Source: Verrucomicrobiota bacterium
GTDB taxonomy: Bacteria > Verrucomicrobiota > Verrucomicrobiia > Opitutales > Opitutaceae
Length of the DNA: 64,000 bases
Direction of reading: 5' to 3'
NCBI GenBank assembly: GCA_023428905.1
Contig: JAEYWP010000024.1
Span: 62,001-126,000 of the forward strand
Both the position numbers and the translations under genes were made by a program. This document shows, piece after piece, positions 24,149-32,972 of this stretch (the stretch's first letter is position 1; each line of letters opens with the position of its first letter). Under the pieces are notes generated by a model that worked only from the letters and a program-made list of their open reading frames with translations, did not search any database and was not told the origin of the DNA.

Positions 24149-27148
24149 ATGCGTTTCCACCCCGATCGCGTGTGCCTGTGTGCCCTGCTTTTCCTGCTTT
24201 TGGGCTTCCGGCTGCTCGCGCAGGACCGGATGACGCCCACCGTCGAAAGAGGAGCATCCCTGTACCCACAGAAACCTCAGGACCCCGCGGCAGTGTCGCT
24301 GGATGACCCGGCGTTTGGAGCGGTCGGAAACGGGGTTGCGGATGACAGCGCCGCGCTGCAGGCGGCCATCGACCGCGTCCAGGAGACGACGGTGCGGGGT
24401 GTAGTGTTGATTCCCGCTGGCACGTATCGGGTCTCACGCACGCTCCACGTCTGGAGCGGCATTCGCCTCCTGGGTTATGGCCCAACTCGGCCTATCCTGA
24501 AGCTCGGGCGCAACACGCCCGGGTTTGCGTCCGGGGACGGCAACTACCTCGTTCATTTCACCGCGGGCCGGCCCGCCCCCGGGGAGCCCGTGCGGGACGC
24601 GAATCCCGGCACCTTCTACAGCGCGATGGCCAACATCGACATAGAGATCGAGGAGGGAAACACGGCTGCGATCGGCGTGCGCTTCCACGTGGCGCAACAC
24701 GGCTTCCTCGCCCACATGGACTTTCGGATCGGTACCGGACGCGCGGGGGTGGAAGAGATCGGCAATGAACTGCACGACTGCCGCTTTTTCGGCGGTGACT
24801 ATGGGATCATGACGACAAAGCCGTCGCCGAGCTGGCCGTTTGTCCTGATGGATTCCGCCTTCTTCGGACAGCGGGTCGCAGCGATCCGCACGGAAGAGGC
24901 AGGGATGACGATCGTCCGGGGCCATTTCGCGGATGTGCCGACCGCGGTTTCCGTGAACCCAGATCGCGCGGAGGCGCTTTTTATCGAGGACTCCCGCTTT
25001 GAACGCATCAGCGGGCCCGCCCTCGTGATCAGCGAGGAGGACAGCGCTCGCATGCAGGCCAACCTACTGGAGGTGCACTGCGAGCAGGTACCGGTCCTCG
25101 CGCGCTTCCGTCAGTCCGGACGCACGATCGCGGGCCCCGCGCCGTCCTACCGCGTGCGCACCTTCACCCATGGGCAGCACCTTCGCCGCTTGGGAGGCAC
25201 GCCCCGCATCGCCACCGAACACGTGATGGAGCCGCTCCCTGCGCTGCCCGCAAAGAGCCCCTCCCGGCCGGAGCCGGTCCTGCCACCAATGACCGAATGG
25301 ACGAGCGTGAAGACCCTCGGGGCCGAGGGCGATGGGCGCACCGACGACACGGCCGCGCTCCAGGCTGCGATTGCCTCGCACCGCGTGCTCTTCTTCCCGG
25401 CGGGCTTCTACCTCGTCTCGGACACACTCACCCTGCGGCCGGACACGGTCCTGATCGGGCTCAATCCGATCACAACCCAGCTCGTGCTTGCCGACCAGGC
25501 TCCGGCCTTCCTCGGCGCACAGGCCCAGCCGGAGCCCGGCACGGGTCCGCGTGCCTCCGGCTTTCCCCCGGACCAGGGCACCGGCACGCCCAAACCGCTC
25601 CTCGAGACACCTTCCGGCGGAACCAATCTCGTCAGCGGCCTCGGCCTCGACACCGGCCAGAATCACCGCGCGGTGGCGGTCAAATGGCGGGCCGGGGAAT
25701 ATTCGCTGCTCGACGACGTGCGTTTCCTCGGCGGCCACGGCACCTACCGGCAGGACGGCTCTGCCGTCCCGGTGTACAACAACAACCGCACCGGCGATCC
25801 CGACGCCCGCCGCCGCTGGGACTCGCAATACTGGAGCCTGTGGGTGACGCAGGGCGGGGGAGGCACCTTCCGGAATCTCTGGACCCCCAACACCTTCGCC
25901 CGAGCAGGTATGTATGTCAGCGATACGTCGACCCCCGGCCGGGTGTATGCCCTTTCCAGCGAGCATCATCTTCTGACCGAGATGCGCCTGCGCCGGGTCG
26001 AGAACTGGCGTTTCTACGCCCTGCAGTTCGAGGAGGAGCGTGGGGAGGGGCCGGAGACCGTGCCGCTGCTCATCGAGGACTGTCGCACGCTTTTTTTCGC
26101 CAACACCTACCTCTACCGCGTGATGAGCACCTACGCTCCCGCCGCCCACGCCATGGTGGTCGCGGGTTCGACCGACCTGAGGTTTCGCGGGGTGCATCTG
26201 TACGGTCCCAGCAAATACAATTTCGACAACACCCTTTACGCCGCCGACCGGGACGTGGTTGTGCGCGCCCGGGAGCTCGCGCTGCTCGATGTCTCCAGCG
26301 ACCAGGTCGAGGCACGGAGGGGCGGCCCGGATTTTCTGGGCGGGGCCCAGCCGGAACGGATTGCCAGCGGGTTCAGCAATGCCGACCACCTTGTCGCGGC
26401 CCCGGGTGGCGGGGTCTATTTCCTGGATGCGCGTCACCAGACTATCCACGCCTGGACGCCGGGAAAGGGCGTGCGCCTGGTGCGCGATCATCCTCTCGAA
26501 CCGGTCGCCCTCGCCGTCGACACGAAGGGAAATCTGGTGGTGGCGACGCGGCTCGGGACCGTGCTGACTTTCGATCCCAGGGAGCCGGGGGAGGCATTTG
26601 ATGTCCTTGCCCCGGCGGACTCCGCCCCCTCGGCGCGGCAGTGGATCCTGCCCACCAGCCGCTGGAGGGATGAGCATGATTTCCTCGACCGGGCCACCGC
26701 ACCGGTGGAACGGGTCCACCTCTCGCTCGACGGCACAACGGCGCTCGCCGCCGACAGGGCGTTTGAGGCGGCCACCAGCGCCAGCTCCTACTTCAGCACG
26801 ATCGACCTGATTCGTTCCTACAACCTTGGCCTCGCCGTGCCCGGGCAGCCCTTCTACGTGGCGGATGAGTTCGCCCAGAAGACCTACCGGTTTTCCGTGC
26901 GGGCCGATGGTGCCCTCGGCACCCCCCACCTGTTTGCACCGGAAGGCGAGGCGGCTGTGGTGACCGACCGTGCCGGACGTGTGTATTTGGCCGCTGGAGA
27001 CATCTTCGTCTATGCGGCTGACGGCCGCGAACTCGGAAGGATCACAGTGCCGGAGCGCCCGACCAGCCTGGCGGTCGCCGACGACGGGGCGGCCCTCTAT
27101 ATCGGCGCCAGGAGCAGCGTGTACCGGCTGGCCCTTCCCGGGAAATGA
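24149..27148 (+). CDS. Secreted twin beta-helix (pectate-lyase-3 type) protein with C-terminal propeller
   Basis: A 999-residue protein with signal peptide (LCALLFLLLGFRLLAQ). Two parallel beta-helix units each open with the same signature: AFGAVGNGVADDSAALQAAI (residues about 50-70) and TLGAEGDGRTDDTAALQAAI (about 390-410), each followed by IPAGTYRVSRTL or FPAGFYLVSDTL. This tandem is the layout of GH55-like and pectate-lyase-3 superfamily proteins. The last 260 residues (from about 735) are different: SNADHLVAAPGGGVYFLD, PVALAVDTKGNLVVATRLG, FAQKTYRFSVRADG, the repeat style of SMP-30/gluconolactonase propellers. Activity is not certain; a polysaccharide lyase or exo-glucanase is possible. 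It lies in the arabinan locus, 163 bases after the arabinofuranosidase gene. Confidence 0.8.
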   Translation: MRFHPDRVCLCALLFLLLGFRLLAQDRMTPTVERGASLYPQKPQDPAAVSLDDPAFGAVGNGVADDSAALQAAIDRVQETTVRGVVLIPAGTYRVSRTLHVWSGIRLLGYGPTRPILKLGRNTPGFASGDGNYLVHFTAGRPAPGEPVRDANPGTFYSAMANIDIEIEEGNTAAIGVRFHVAQHGFLAHMDFRIGTGRAGVEEIGNELHDCRFFGGDYGIMTTKPSPSWPFVLMDSAFFGQRVAAIRTEEAGMTIVRGHFADVPTAVSVNPDRAEALFIEDSRFERISGPALVISEEDSARMQANLLEVHCEQVPVLARFRQSGRTIAGPAPSYRVRTFTHGQHLRRLGGTPRIATEHVMEPLPALPAKSPSRPEPVLPPMTEWTSVKTLGAEGDGRTDDTAALQAAIASHRVLFFPAGFYLVSDTLTLRPDTVLIGLNPITTQLVLADQAPAFLGAQAQPEPGTGPRASGFPPDQGTGTPKPLLETPSGGTNLVSGLGLDTGQNHRAVAVKWRAGEYSLLDDVRFLGGHGTYRQDGSAVPVYNNNRTGDPDARRRWDSQYWSLWVTQGGGGTFRNLWTPNTFARAGMYVSDTSTPGRVYALSSEHHLLTEMRLRRVENWRFYALQFEEERGEGPETVPLLIEDCRTLFFANTYLYRVMSTYAPAAHAMVVAGSTDLRFRGVHLYGPSKYNFDNTLYAADRDVVVRARELALLDVSSDQVEARRGGPDFLGGAQPERIASGFSNADHLVAAPGGGVYFLDARHQTIHAWTPGKGVRLVRDHPLEPVALAVDTKGNLVVATRLGTVLTFDPREPGEAFDVLAPADSAPSARQWILPTSRWRDEHDFLDRATAPVERVHLSLDGTTALAADRAFEAATSASSYFSTIDLIRSYNLGLAVPGQPFYVADEFAQKTYRFSVRADGALGTPHLFAPEGEAAVVTDRAGRVYLAAGDIFVYAADGRELGRITVPERPTSLAVADDGAALYIGARSSVYRLALPGK

Positions 27149-27251
27149 GTCGGGGGGGCGTGCCCTGCACCCCCGTGGCGCGACCCTCGAACCGTTTGAA
27201 CAGGCCGGCCTTGCAGGCCGGGCCCGCCTTCAGCGACGGTGGCGAACCCCC

Positions 27252-30077
27252 ATGCGCTTCCTTTCCCTGCTCCTTTGCCTCTTTCATTTGTGGCCGGCTG
27301 CGAAGGCCGCTGGACCCGCACCGGAAACCCGCCGTATCTACCTTTCGGGCACCGACAGCAAGCAGACGGTCGATTGGGACTTCCTCTGCACCGCGGGCGC
27401 ACGGGCCGGCGTCTGGTCACGCCTCCCGGTGCCTTCGAATTGGGAGATGTTTGGCTTTGGAACGCTATCGTACAGCACAACGTCCCCCTCGGAGTCGGGC
27501 TATTACCGCCATCGCTTTGACGCTCCGGCCGACCTGAGGGGCCAGCAGGTGCACCTGGTCTTTGAAGGTGCGATGACGGATACAACGGCGCGACTCAATG
27601 GCCAGACGGTCGGGGAAAAACACCAAGGCGGTTTTTACCGCTTTTCCTACGAGGTGACGTCCCTGCTGCGGTCGGGTGAGTCGAACCTGCTAGAGGTTGA
27701 GGTGGATGAAACGTCCTCCAACGACGGGGTGAATCGGGCGGAACGCACCGGAGACTACTGGAATTTTGGCGGCATCTTTCGCCCCGTCTACCTCGAGGTG
27801 GTGCCGCCTGCCCATATCGAGCGTGTGGCAGTGGACGCCCGGGCCGATGGCCATCTCGCGATCCATGCATTCGTTGCCTCCAGAGGAAAGGGAGCTCAAC
27901 TCCGCGCCTGGATCCGGGATCTTTCAGGCCGGGAAGTGCTCCGCCTCGAGCAGGCGTTGGCATCGGGCGGCACGGAAACTGTCCTGCGCGGCCAGGCGCA
28001 CGGCGCGGCCACGTGGTCTGCGGAGACACCGCATCTGCACGAACTGGAACTACTCCTGGTGGATGACAAGGGCGCGGCCCTGCACCGCACCCGCACGCGT
28101 TTTGGCTTTCGCACCTTTGAGGTTCGCGCCGGGGAGGGCCTGTTTCTCAACGGCCGGCAGATCGTGTTGAAGGGAAGCAATCGCCACTCCTTCAACGCGC
28201 GGACCGGCCGGGCCCTCAGCGAGGAGGATCATCGCACGGACATCGCCCTGATGAGGGAAATGAATATGAACGCGGTCCGCATGTCCCATTATCCTCCGGA
28301 CACGCGCTTCCTCGAACTCTGCGACGAGCTCGGCCTCTACGTCCTGGACGAGATCGCCGGCTGGCAGAAGAGCTACGACACTGCGGTGGGCAGAAAAATC
28401 GTGCGCGAAACGGTGATCCGGGATGTAAACCATCCCTCGATCCTCTTCTGGGACAATGGCAACGAGGGCGGGTGGAACACGGAGCTGGATGCGGAATTCG
28501 CAAAATGGGATCCGCAGCAGCGGCCTGTCCTGCATCCCTGGGAGGTGTTTGGCGGGATCAACACCGCACACTACAAGGTGTATCCACAGGCCAAGCACCT
28601 GGCCCAAGGCATGACCACCTCGTGGAGCTATGATCCGGCGGAGGTGCCGAAGAGGGGGGACAAGCCCCTTATCTACCTGCCGACCGAGTTCCTGCATGCC
28701 CTCTACGACGGCGGCGCGGGCGCCGGTTTGGAGGACTACTGGAACCTGATGCGCGCGAGTCCGACATTGGGAGGCGGGTTCATCTGGGCGTTCCGGGATG
28801 AGGGAGTGGTGCGCCCCGGCTCGGACGCAGCCGATGTGATGAACAACAAGGCGCCGGACGGAATCGTCGGCCCGCACGGAGAGCGGGAGGGCAGCTTTTA
28901 CGCCATCAAGGAGATCTGGTCGCCGCTGCGCGCGAGCGGCCAACTGCCAAGGGAAGGGGACCGGCTCCAGCTGCGGATCGACAACACCTACAGTTTTACC
29001 GATGCGTCCCGGTGCCGCTACCGGTGGACGGTGCGGGACGTCTCACGGTCCGCGGAGGGCAGGATGACCGAAACGGTGTCGGGCACCGGCGAGGGCGGCT
29101 TGCCGGCAATCGCGCCCGGCTCAACCGGCGGACTTGAGGTTGTGCTTCCGCAAGGCTGGCGCGAAGCGGAGATCTTCAACGTCTCTTTGATCGGGCCCGG
29201 CGGAGAGGAGCTCTGGACCGAAAGCTGGCCACTGCCGGGAGCGCTGGCCCTGCGCACGCCGGCGCGCAAGGGCGACGCAGTGGGAGAGGTACCCGAAGCG
29301 ACCGTGGAGCTGCGGGAAGAGGAGGACGACCTGACGGTTCGAGTCGGCCGCGTGCACCTGGGCTTCAATCGCAAGACTGGGCGGTTGGAACGTTTTCAAA
29401 GCGGAGAGGGCACCCTCTCCTTGACCAACGGCCCCCGGGCCGCCGCTGGTGACGCCCCGCTGCAGGCGCTGACGGCGCGGCGTGAGGGGAACGACGTCGT
29501 GGTCGCGGCAACCTATTCCGGTGCTCTGCGGCGGGTGATCTGGCGCATTGCGCCGGATGGATGGGTGGACTGTGCATGGGAGTTGGTTCCCGTTGCAGGC
29601 GCCGACGCACAGGGTGTCTGCTTCGATTATCCAGAAGCCCACGTCCGCGGCAAAACCTGGCTGGGGGAGGGGCCCTACCGGGCCTGGCGAAACCGACGCA
29701 CTGGCGGGCGATTTGGCCTCTGGAGCAACGCCTACAACGACACCATCACCGGATGGTCCGGGTGGGTGTATCCAGAATTTAAGGGCTGCTTCGCGGAGGT
29801 CCGGTGGCTTGGACTCGAGACGGCGGAGGGCCGGCTCGAAGTCGTCCCCGGAACGGACGACCTGTATGTGCAGGTCCTGCGACCCAGCTTCCCGCCCGGT
29901 GAGCTGCAGGCGTCCACCCGGGTGGACCTGCCGGAGGCCGGGCTCGCCCTGCTGCACGTCATCCCCGCCATCGGGACCAAGTTCAGCCGTCCGGAAATGG
30001 GCGGACCCCAGGGAGAGCCGGTGCCACTCCCCGAGGTCTACCGCGGCGCAGTCCGACTCCGGTACGCCGCCCCGTGA
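27252..30077 (+). CDS. GH2 family glycoside hydrolase, secreted
   Basis: A 941-residue enzyme with signal peptide (FLSLLLCLFHLWPAAKA). It follows the GH2 order: jelly-roll sugar-binding domain (about 25-185, with PSNWEMFGFG and RVEV-type blocks such as DYWNFGGIFRPVYLE), an immunoglobulin-like domain (about 188-290) and a TIM barrel (from about 295, LNGRQIVLKGSNRHSF, MNMNAVRMSHYPPDTRFL, GLYVLDEIAGW). The acid/base is Glu405 in FWDNGNEGGWN; Glu479 in YLPTEFLH is the likely nucleophile. The C-terminal 350 residues hold further beta domains. Beta-galactosidase or another exo-activity is possible; in an arabinan locus, galactan side chains of rhamnogalacturonan I are a reasonable target. It is 103 bases behind the beta-helix gene. 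Confidence 0.88.
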   Translation: MRFLSLLLCLFHLWPAAKAAGPAPETRRIYLSGTDSKQTVDWDFLCTAGARAGVWSRLPVPSNWEMFGFGTLSYSTTSPSESGYYRHRFDAPADLRGQQVHLVFEGAMTDTTARLNGQTVGEKHQGGFYRFSYEVTSLLRSGESNLLEVEVDETSSNDGVNRAERTGDYWNFGGIFRPVYLEVVPPAHIERVAVDARADGHLAIHAFVASRGKGAQLRAWIRDLSGREVLRLEQALASGGTETVLRGQAHGAATWSAETPHLHELELLLVDDKGAALHRTRTRFGFRTFEVRAGEGLFLNGRQIVLKGSNRHSFNARTGRALSEEDHRTDIALMREMNMNAVRMSHYPPDTRFLELCDELGLYVLDEIAGWQKSYDTAVGRKIVRETVIRDVNHPSILFWDNGNEGGWNTELDAEFAKWDPQQRPVLHPWEVFGGINTAHYKVYPQAKHLAQGMTTSWSYDPAEVPKRGDKPLIYLPTEFLHALYDGGAGAGLEDYWNLMRASPTLGGGFIWAFRDEGVVRPGSDAADVMNNKAPDGIVGPHGEREGSFYAIKEIWSPLRASGQLPREGDRLQLRIDNTYSFTDASRCRYRWTVRDVSRSAEGRMTETVSGTGEGGLPAIAPGSTGGLEVVLPQGWREAEIFNVSLIGPGGEELWTESWPLPGALALRTPARKGDAVGEVPEATVELREEEDDLTVRVGRVHLGFNRKTGRLERFQSGEGTLSLTNGPRAAAGDAPLQALTARREGNDVVVAATYSGALRRVIWRIAPDGWVDCAWELVPVAGADAQGVCFDYPEAHVRGKTWLGEGPYRAWRNRRTGGRFGLWSNAYNDTITGWSGWVYPEFKGCFAEVRWLGLETAEGRLEVVPGTDDLYVQVLRPSFPPGELQASTRVDLPEAGLALLHVIPAIGTKFSRPEMGGPQGEPVPLPEVYRGAVRLRYAAP

Positions 30078-30110
30078 GGGCGTCGGCGCACCGGAGTGTA
30101 GGCGCGCGAC

Positions 30111-32546
30111 TTAGTCGAAGTGGTACGTCACCGAGGCCTTGAAGGCCCGCGGTTCACCCACGATGACGGATCCCCGGCTGCCGGCGGCGAGGATGTAGTC
30201 CTTGTCCAGCAGATTGGAAACCTGGATACGCGCGCTCCAGTCGGAGGCGCGGTAGGACACGCCCAGGTTGACCAGGGTGCGCCCGGCCACGATGAAGCTG
30301 GGCTGGGCGGCCACAAAACTGCCATCCGGCAGGGGCCGGGTGGTGGTGTAGCCGGTGGTATTCTCACCCACCACGTCGCCCTTGTAGTCCACTCCGACGC
30401 TGACGCCGAAGCCCTTCAGGGCCCCGTCGGTGAAACGGTAGTCGGCGTAAAGCGCGGCGGCCTTGTCCGGCACGGCGCGGAGGCGGACGTTGGTGATCGG
30501 CTGACGGATCTCGAACTTGGTGACGTTGCCGAGCAGGGTCAGGTTCTTGCCCATCGAATACGTCGCCTCAAACTCCCAGCCCTTCGAGGTCAGGTTGAGG
30601 TAGAGCGGATTCTGAAGGGCGTTGGCCTCCTCAAACCGCCCTTGGGCGACCAGGGTGTAGTATTCGCTGTTCGGCACCGGATAGTTGTTCTGGGTGATGT
30701 CGAAGTAGGCGAAGGACGCCGTGAGGGTGTTGTTCAGCAGCGAGGTCTTGACCCCGTATTCGTCCTGGCTGCCCTCCGCCACCCGCAGGGACGACGGATT
30801 GTTGCCGGCCGAGAGGGAACCCGGCATGGTGCCACCGGTGTTGTTCCGGCTGTAGAAAACCGAAAGTGGCTTGATCGGCTTCAGCACGATGCCGAAAGAG
30901 GTCGCGGTGTCGGAGAGGTTATAGGACGGGACGCTGTTGAGCAGCACCGGATCGAGGGCTGTGCCGGTGGTGTCGGTGCGGTCGAGCTCGCCGAAGAAGC
31001 GCGAGACGCCGCCTGAAACCTGCACGCGATCCTCCCAGAACCCCAACGTCTCGTAGAGGTAGAGTTGGAGATCGTTCTGCTTGGCCTTTTTGTTGGTGCC
31101 TTTGTTGGCGGTTGTAATTCCCGGCTCGATACCCGGCCAGGCGTAGTCCGGAAACGTGATCGCCCCGAGATTGTTGTTGAAGACGGTCGGCCGCGGGGCA
31201 GGGGGATTGGCCTTGAAGTGGACCTTCGAGGTGTTGGCGGCCCATCCCGTAATCGTCGTCGACTTGAACCATTTCGGATGAAACCGGATGGCGTAGTCGT
31301 TCTTGGCGTGGGCCTCGGTGTATTCGAGGTAAACGCGACCGTTGTTGCGGGTGTAGAACCAGGTCGACGGATCTGTCACGGGCGCGGGGGTCGCAACCAG
31401 CGTGTTGGTTGTTCCCGCATTGTAGGCCGCGGTGTTCCAGCTCACCCCCGGCTCGTAGAAGCCAGTGAAGGGATTGCGGCTCCCGCCGCCGGCGCCGGCC
31501 AGGCCTGCACTGGTGCCGCCTTCGTCGTCGCGGATGACGTGGTTCCCCATCACCATCAGCCGGGAGGTCACGTGATCGCCGAGGGTGGAGTGCAGTTCGA
31601 GGCTGAGCCGCTCCGCCGCGCGGCGGCGGCTGTCCGCCTCGTTGCCGAACGACCAGTCGCGCGGGAGCCCGCGCGCAATCCGGGCATGGTCATTACTGCC
31701 CACGGCGGGATCGACCGGGAGGCCGCCCAGGTTGGTTTCGCGATTGTGGAGGACCTCGGCCTTGACCGTGAAGGTGTGGGCCTGCGACAGCTTCATTGAG
31801 AACGAAGGCGCCACCAGGTATCCATTGCGGTAGTGCCCGTCGATGTACCCCTCGTTGCGCCAGTAGGCCGCCACCACCCGCGCGGCCATGGTGCCGCTGC
31901 TGTTCAGCGCCCGGTTCACGTCGGCGTGCAGGCTGTTGCCGAAATATTCGGCAAGCTCGAGGGTGACGCTGCCCTGGTTGCGGGAGAAGATCGGTGACTT
32001 GGTGATGGGGTTCATCACGCCGCCAGGGCTGCCGCCCGGCACGAGGATGGCGTTGGGGCCCTTGATCACCTCGACCCGCTCGATGTTGTAGGGCGCAAGG
32101 GACATGCTGTATCCGTCAGCGCCAGACAAAACGGTCCCGTCGATGAACTCCTGGGACACCTGGAAACCGCGGATCTGATAGCGGTCGCCACCGAAGGGCA
32201 GGGAGGATTCCACCACCGGGGTGATGTATTTGGCGGCGTCCAGCATGCGGAAACTCATGGTGTCCTGGATGAACTCCGCGGGGACCACGGAGATGGTCTG
32301 CGGGACATCCAGGATCGACATCGCCACGCGGGAGGAGGAGAGCGCCTGCTGTGACTGGTAGGGGTTGGCAGTGTCCTCCGTGATCCGGAATTCAGCCAGC
32401 TCCACCGTTTCCTCGGTGGTGGCGGCGGGCGGGGTGGGTCCGCTGGTTTGTGCGTGGACGGTGGCGAGGGTCGCGGCAAGCAGTGCGCCTCGTCCGAGAC
32501 CCCGACGCAGGGAGCGGAGAACAGGCTGGGAGTGGGGATGCTTCAT
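30111..32546 (-). CDS. TonB-dependent receptor, siderophore-type
   Basis: An 811-residue outer-membrane receptor with signal peptide ending in LATVHAQ. The plug has DVPQTISVVPAEFIQD, GFQVSQEFIDG and NIERVEVIKGPNAILVPGG, the pattern of ferric-siderophore receptors (FhuA/FpvA side of the family), with a glycine-rich SPGGVMNPITKSP segment. The barrel ends in ASVTYHFD, lacking the usual terminal aromatic at the very last position but with Phe next to last. It converges on the arabinan locus and is transcribed away from the next TBDT gene. The N-terminal LAEFRITEDTANPYQSQ is the TonB-box/linker style common in Opitutaceae. The ligand could be a siderophore or another metal chelate. Confidence 0.9.
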   Translation of the reverse strand: MKHPHSQPVLRSLRRGLGRGALLAATLATVHAQTSGPTPPAATTEETVELAEFRITEDTANPYQSQQALSSSRVAMSILDVPQTISVVPAEFIQDTMSFRMLDAAKYITPVVESSLPFGGDRYQIRGFQVSQEFIDGTVLSGADGYSMSLAPYNIERVEVIKGPNAILVPGGSPGGVMNPITKSPIFSRNQGSVTLELAEYFGNSLHADVNRALNSSGTMAARVVAAYWRNEGYIDGHYRNGYLVAPSFSMKLSQAHTFTVKAEVLHNRETNLGGLPVDPAVGSNDHARIARGLPRDWSFGNEADSRRRAAERLSLELHSTLGDHVTSRLMVMGNHVIRDDEGGTSAGLAGAGGGSRNPFTGFYEPGVSWNTAAYNAGTTNTLVATPAPVTDPSTWFYTRNNGRVYLEYTEAHAKNDYAIRFHPKWFKSTTITGWAANTSKVHFKANPPAPRPTVFNNNLGAITFPDYAWPGIEPGITTANKGTNKKAKQNDLQLYLYETLGFWEDRVQVSGGVSRFFGELDRTDTTGTALDPVLLNSVPSYNLSDTATSFGIVLKPIKPLSVFYSRNNTGGTMPGSLSAGNNPSSLRVAEGSQDEYGVKTSLLNNTLTASFAYFDITQNNYPVPNSEYYTLVAQGRFEEANALQNPLYLNLTSKGWEFEATYSMGKNLTLLGNVTKFEIRQPITNVRLRAVPDKAAALYADYRFTDGALKGFGVSVGVDYKGDVVGENTTGYTTTRPLPDGSFVAAQPSFIVAGRTLVNLGVSYRASDWSARIQVSNLLDKDYILAAGSRGSVIVGEPRAFKASVTYHFD

Positions 32547-32972
32547 GGCTGTGTTCGATCAGGTTCTGGTTTGTTTGGGTATGCTGCAGGTCTGGGTTTA
32601 TTCTGCGGCGACAGGGCCCGCGCGAAACGCCTGCACGTATCCACACGGTGGACGACAGGACGCTGCACAGCGGAGGTGTGGCGCCGGGAAATGGGGGAAG
32701 GGGGCCGAAGGCCGAGGGGGTGGGGGGGCGCACGCTGGGGGGAGGCGCCGCACGGCATCCTCCGCACAGCCCTGTGAGGGACGACTCGGTTTCGGCCCGG
32801 ACAGTCATGTCGCCGCTGGTTAGCAAAAACTGCACACCGTGTGCCCCCGAGGGTGCACTTTTTCCCAGGCGACCGGCTGTAATAACAGAGATGATACTGC
32901 CTACGTCGCCGGGAGCATTAGAGGTGGGACGGTTGCACTTCGAACCCACGTGGTAAATCGTCTCGCGTGGTC
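32547..32972. other. Intergenic region between two divergent TBDT genes
   Basis: The 426-base gap separates two divergently transcribed receptor genes. The left part is GC-rich with G-runs (32695-32745) and shows no gene. The right part, from 32830, is richer in A+T and contains the palindrome and terminator-like hairpin described separately. Short frames here have Arg/Pro/Gly shadow composition and none looks like a gene. No known riboswitch consensus (cobalamin, c-di-GMP, FMN) was recognised. Confidence 0.5.
32832..32863 (+). promoter_or_regulatory. Attenuator-like overlapping hairpins before a TBDT gene
   Basis: The palindrome GCACAC-C-GTGTGC occupies 32832-32844. Its right half also starts a second hairpin: GTGTGCCC (32839-32846), loop CCGA, GGGTGCAC (32851-32858), eight pairs with two G-U, followed directly by TTTTT (32859-32863). 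The two structures cannot form together, and the second looks like an intrinsic terminator. There is no plus-strand gene upstream, so the arrangement would lie in the 5' leader of the TBDT gene at 32973. Antitermination control is an inference. Confidence 0.45.

Noticed and set aside
25064..26929. 621-codon minus-strand frame opposite the beta-helix gene
   Set aside because: Same reason: no motif, shadow of a supported gene.
32695..32745. G-runs between the divergent receptor genes as a quadruplex regulator
   Set aside because: Runs are uneven and interrupted; nothing separates them from general GC richness.
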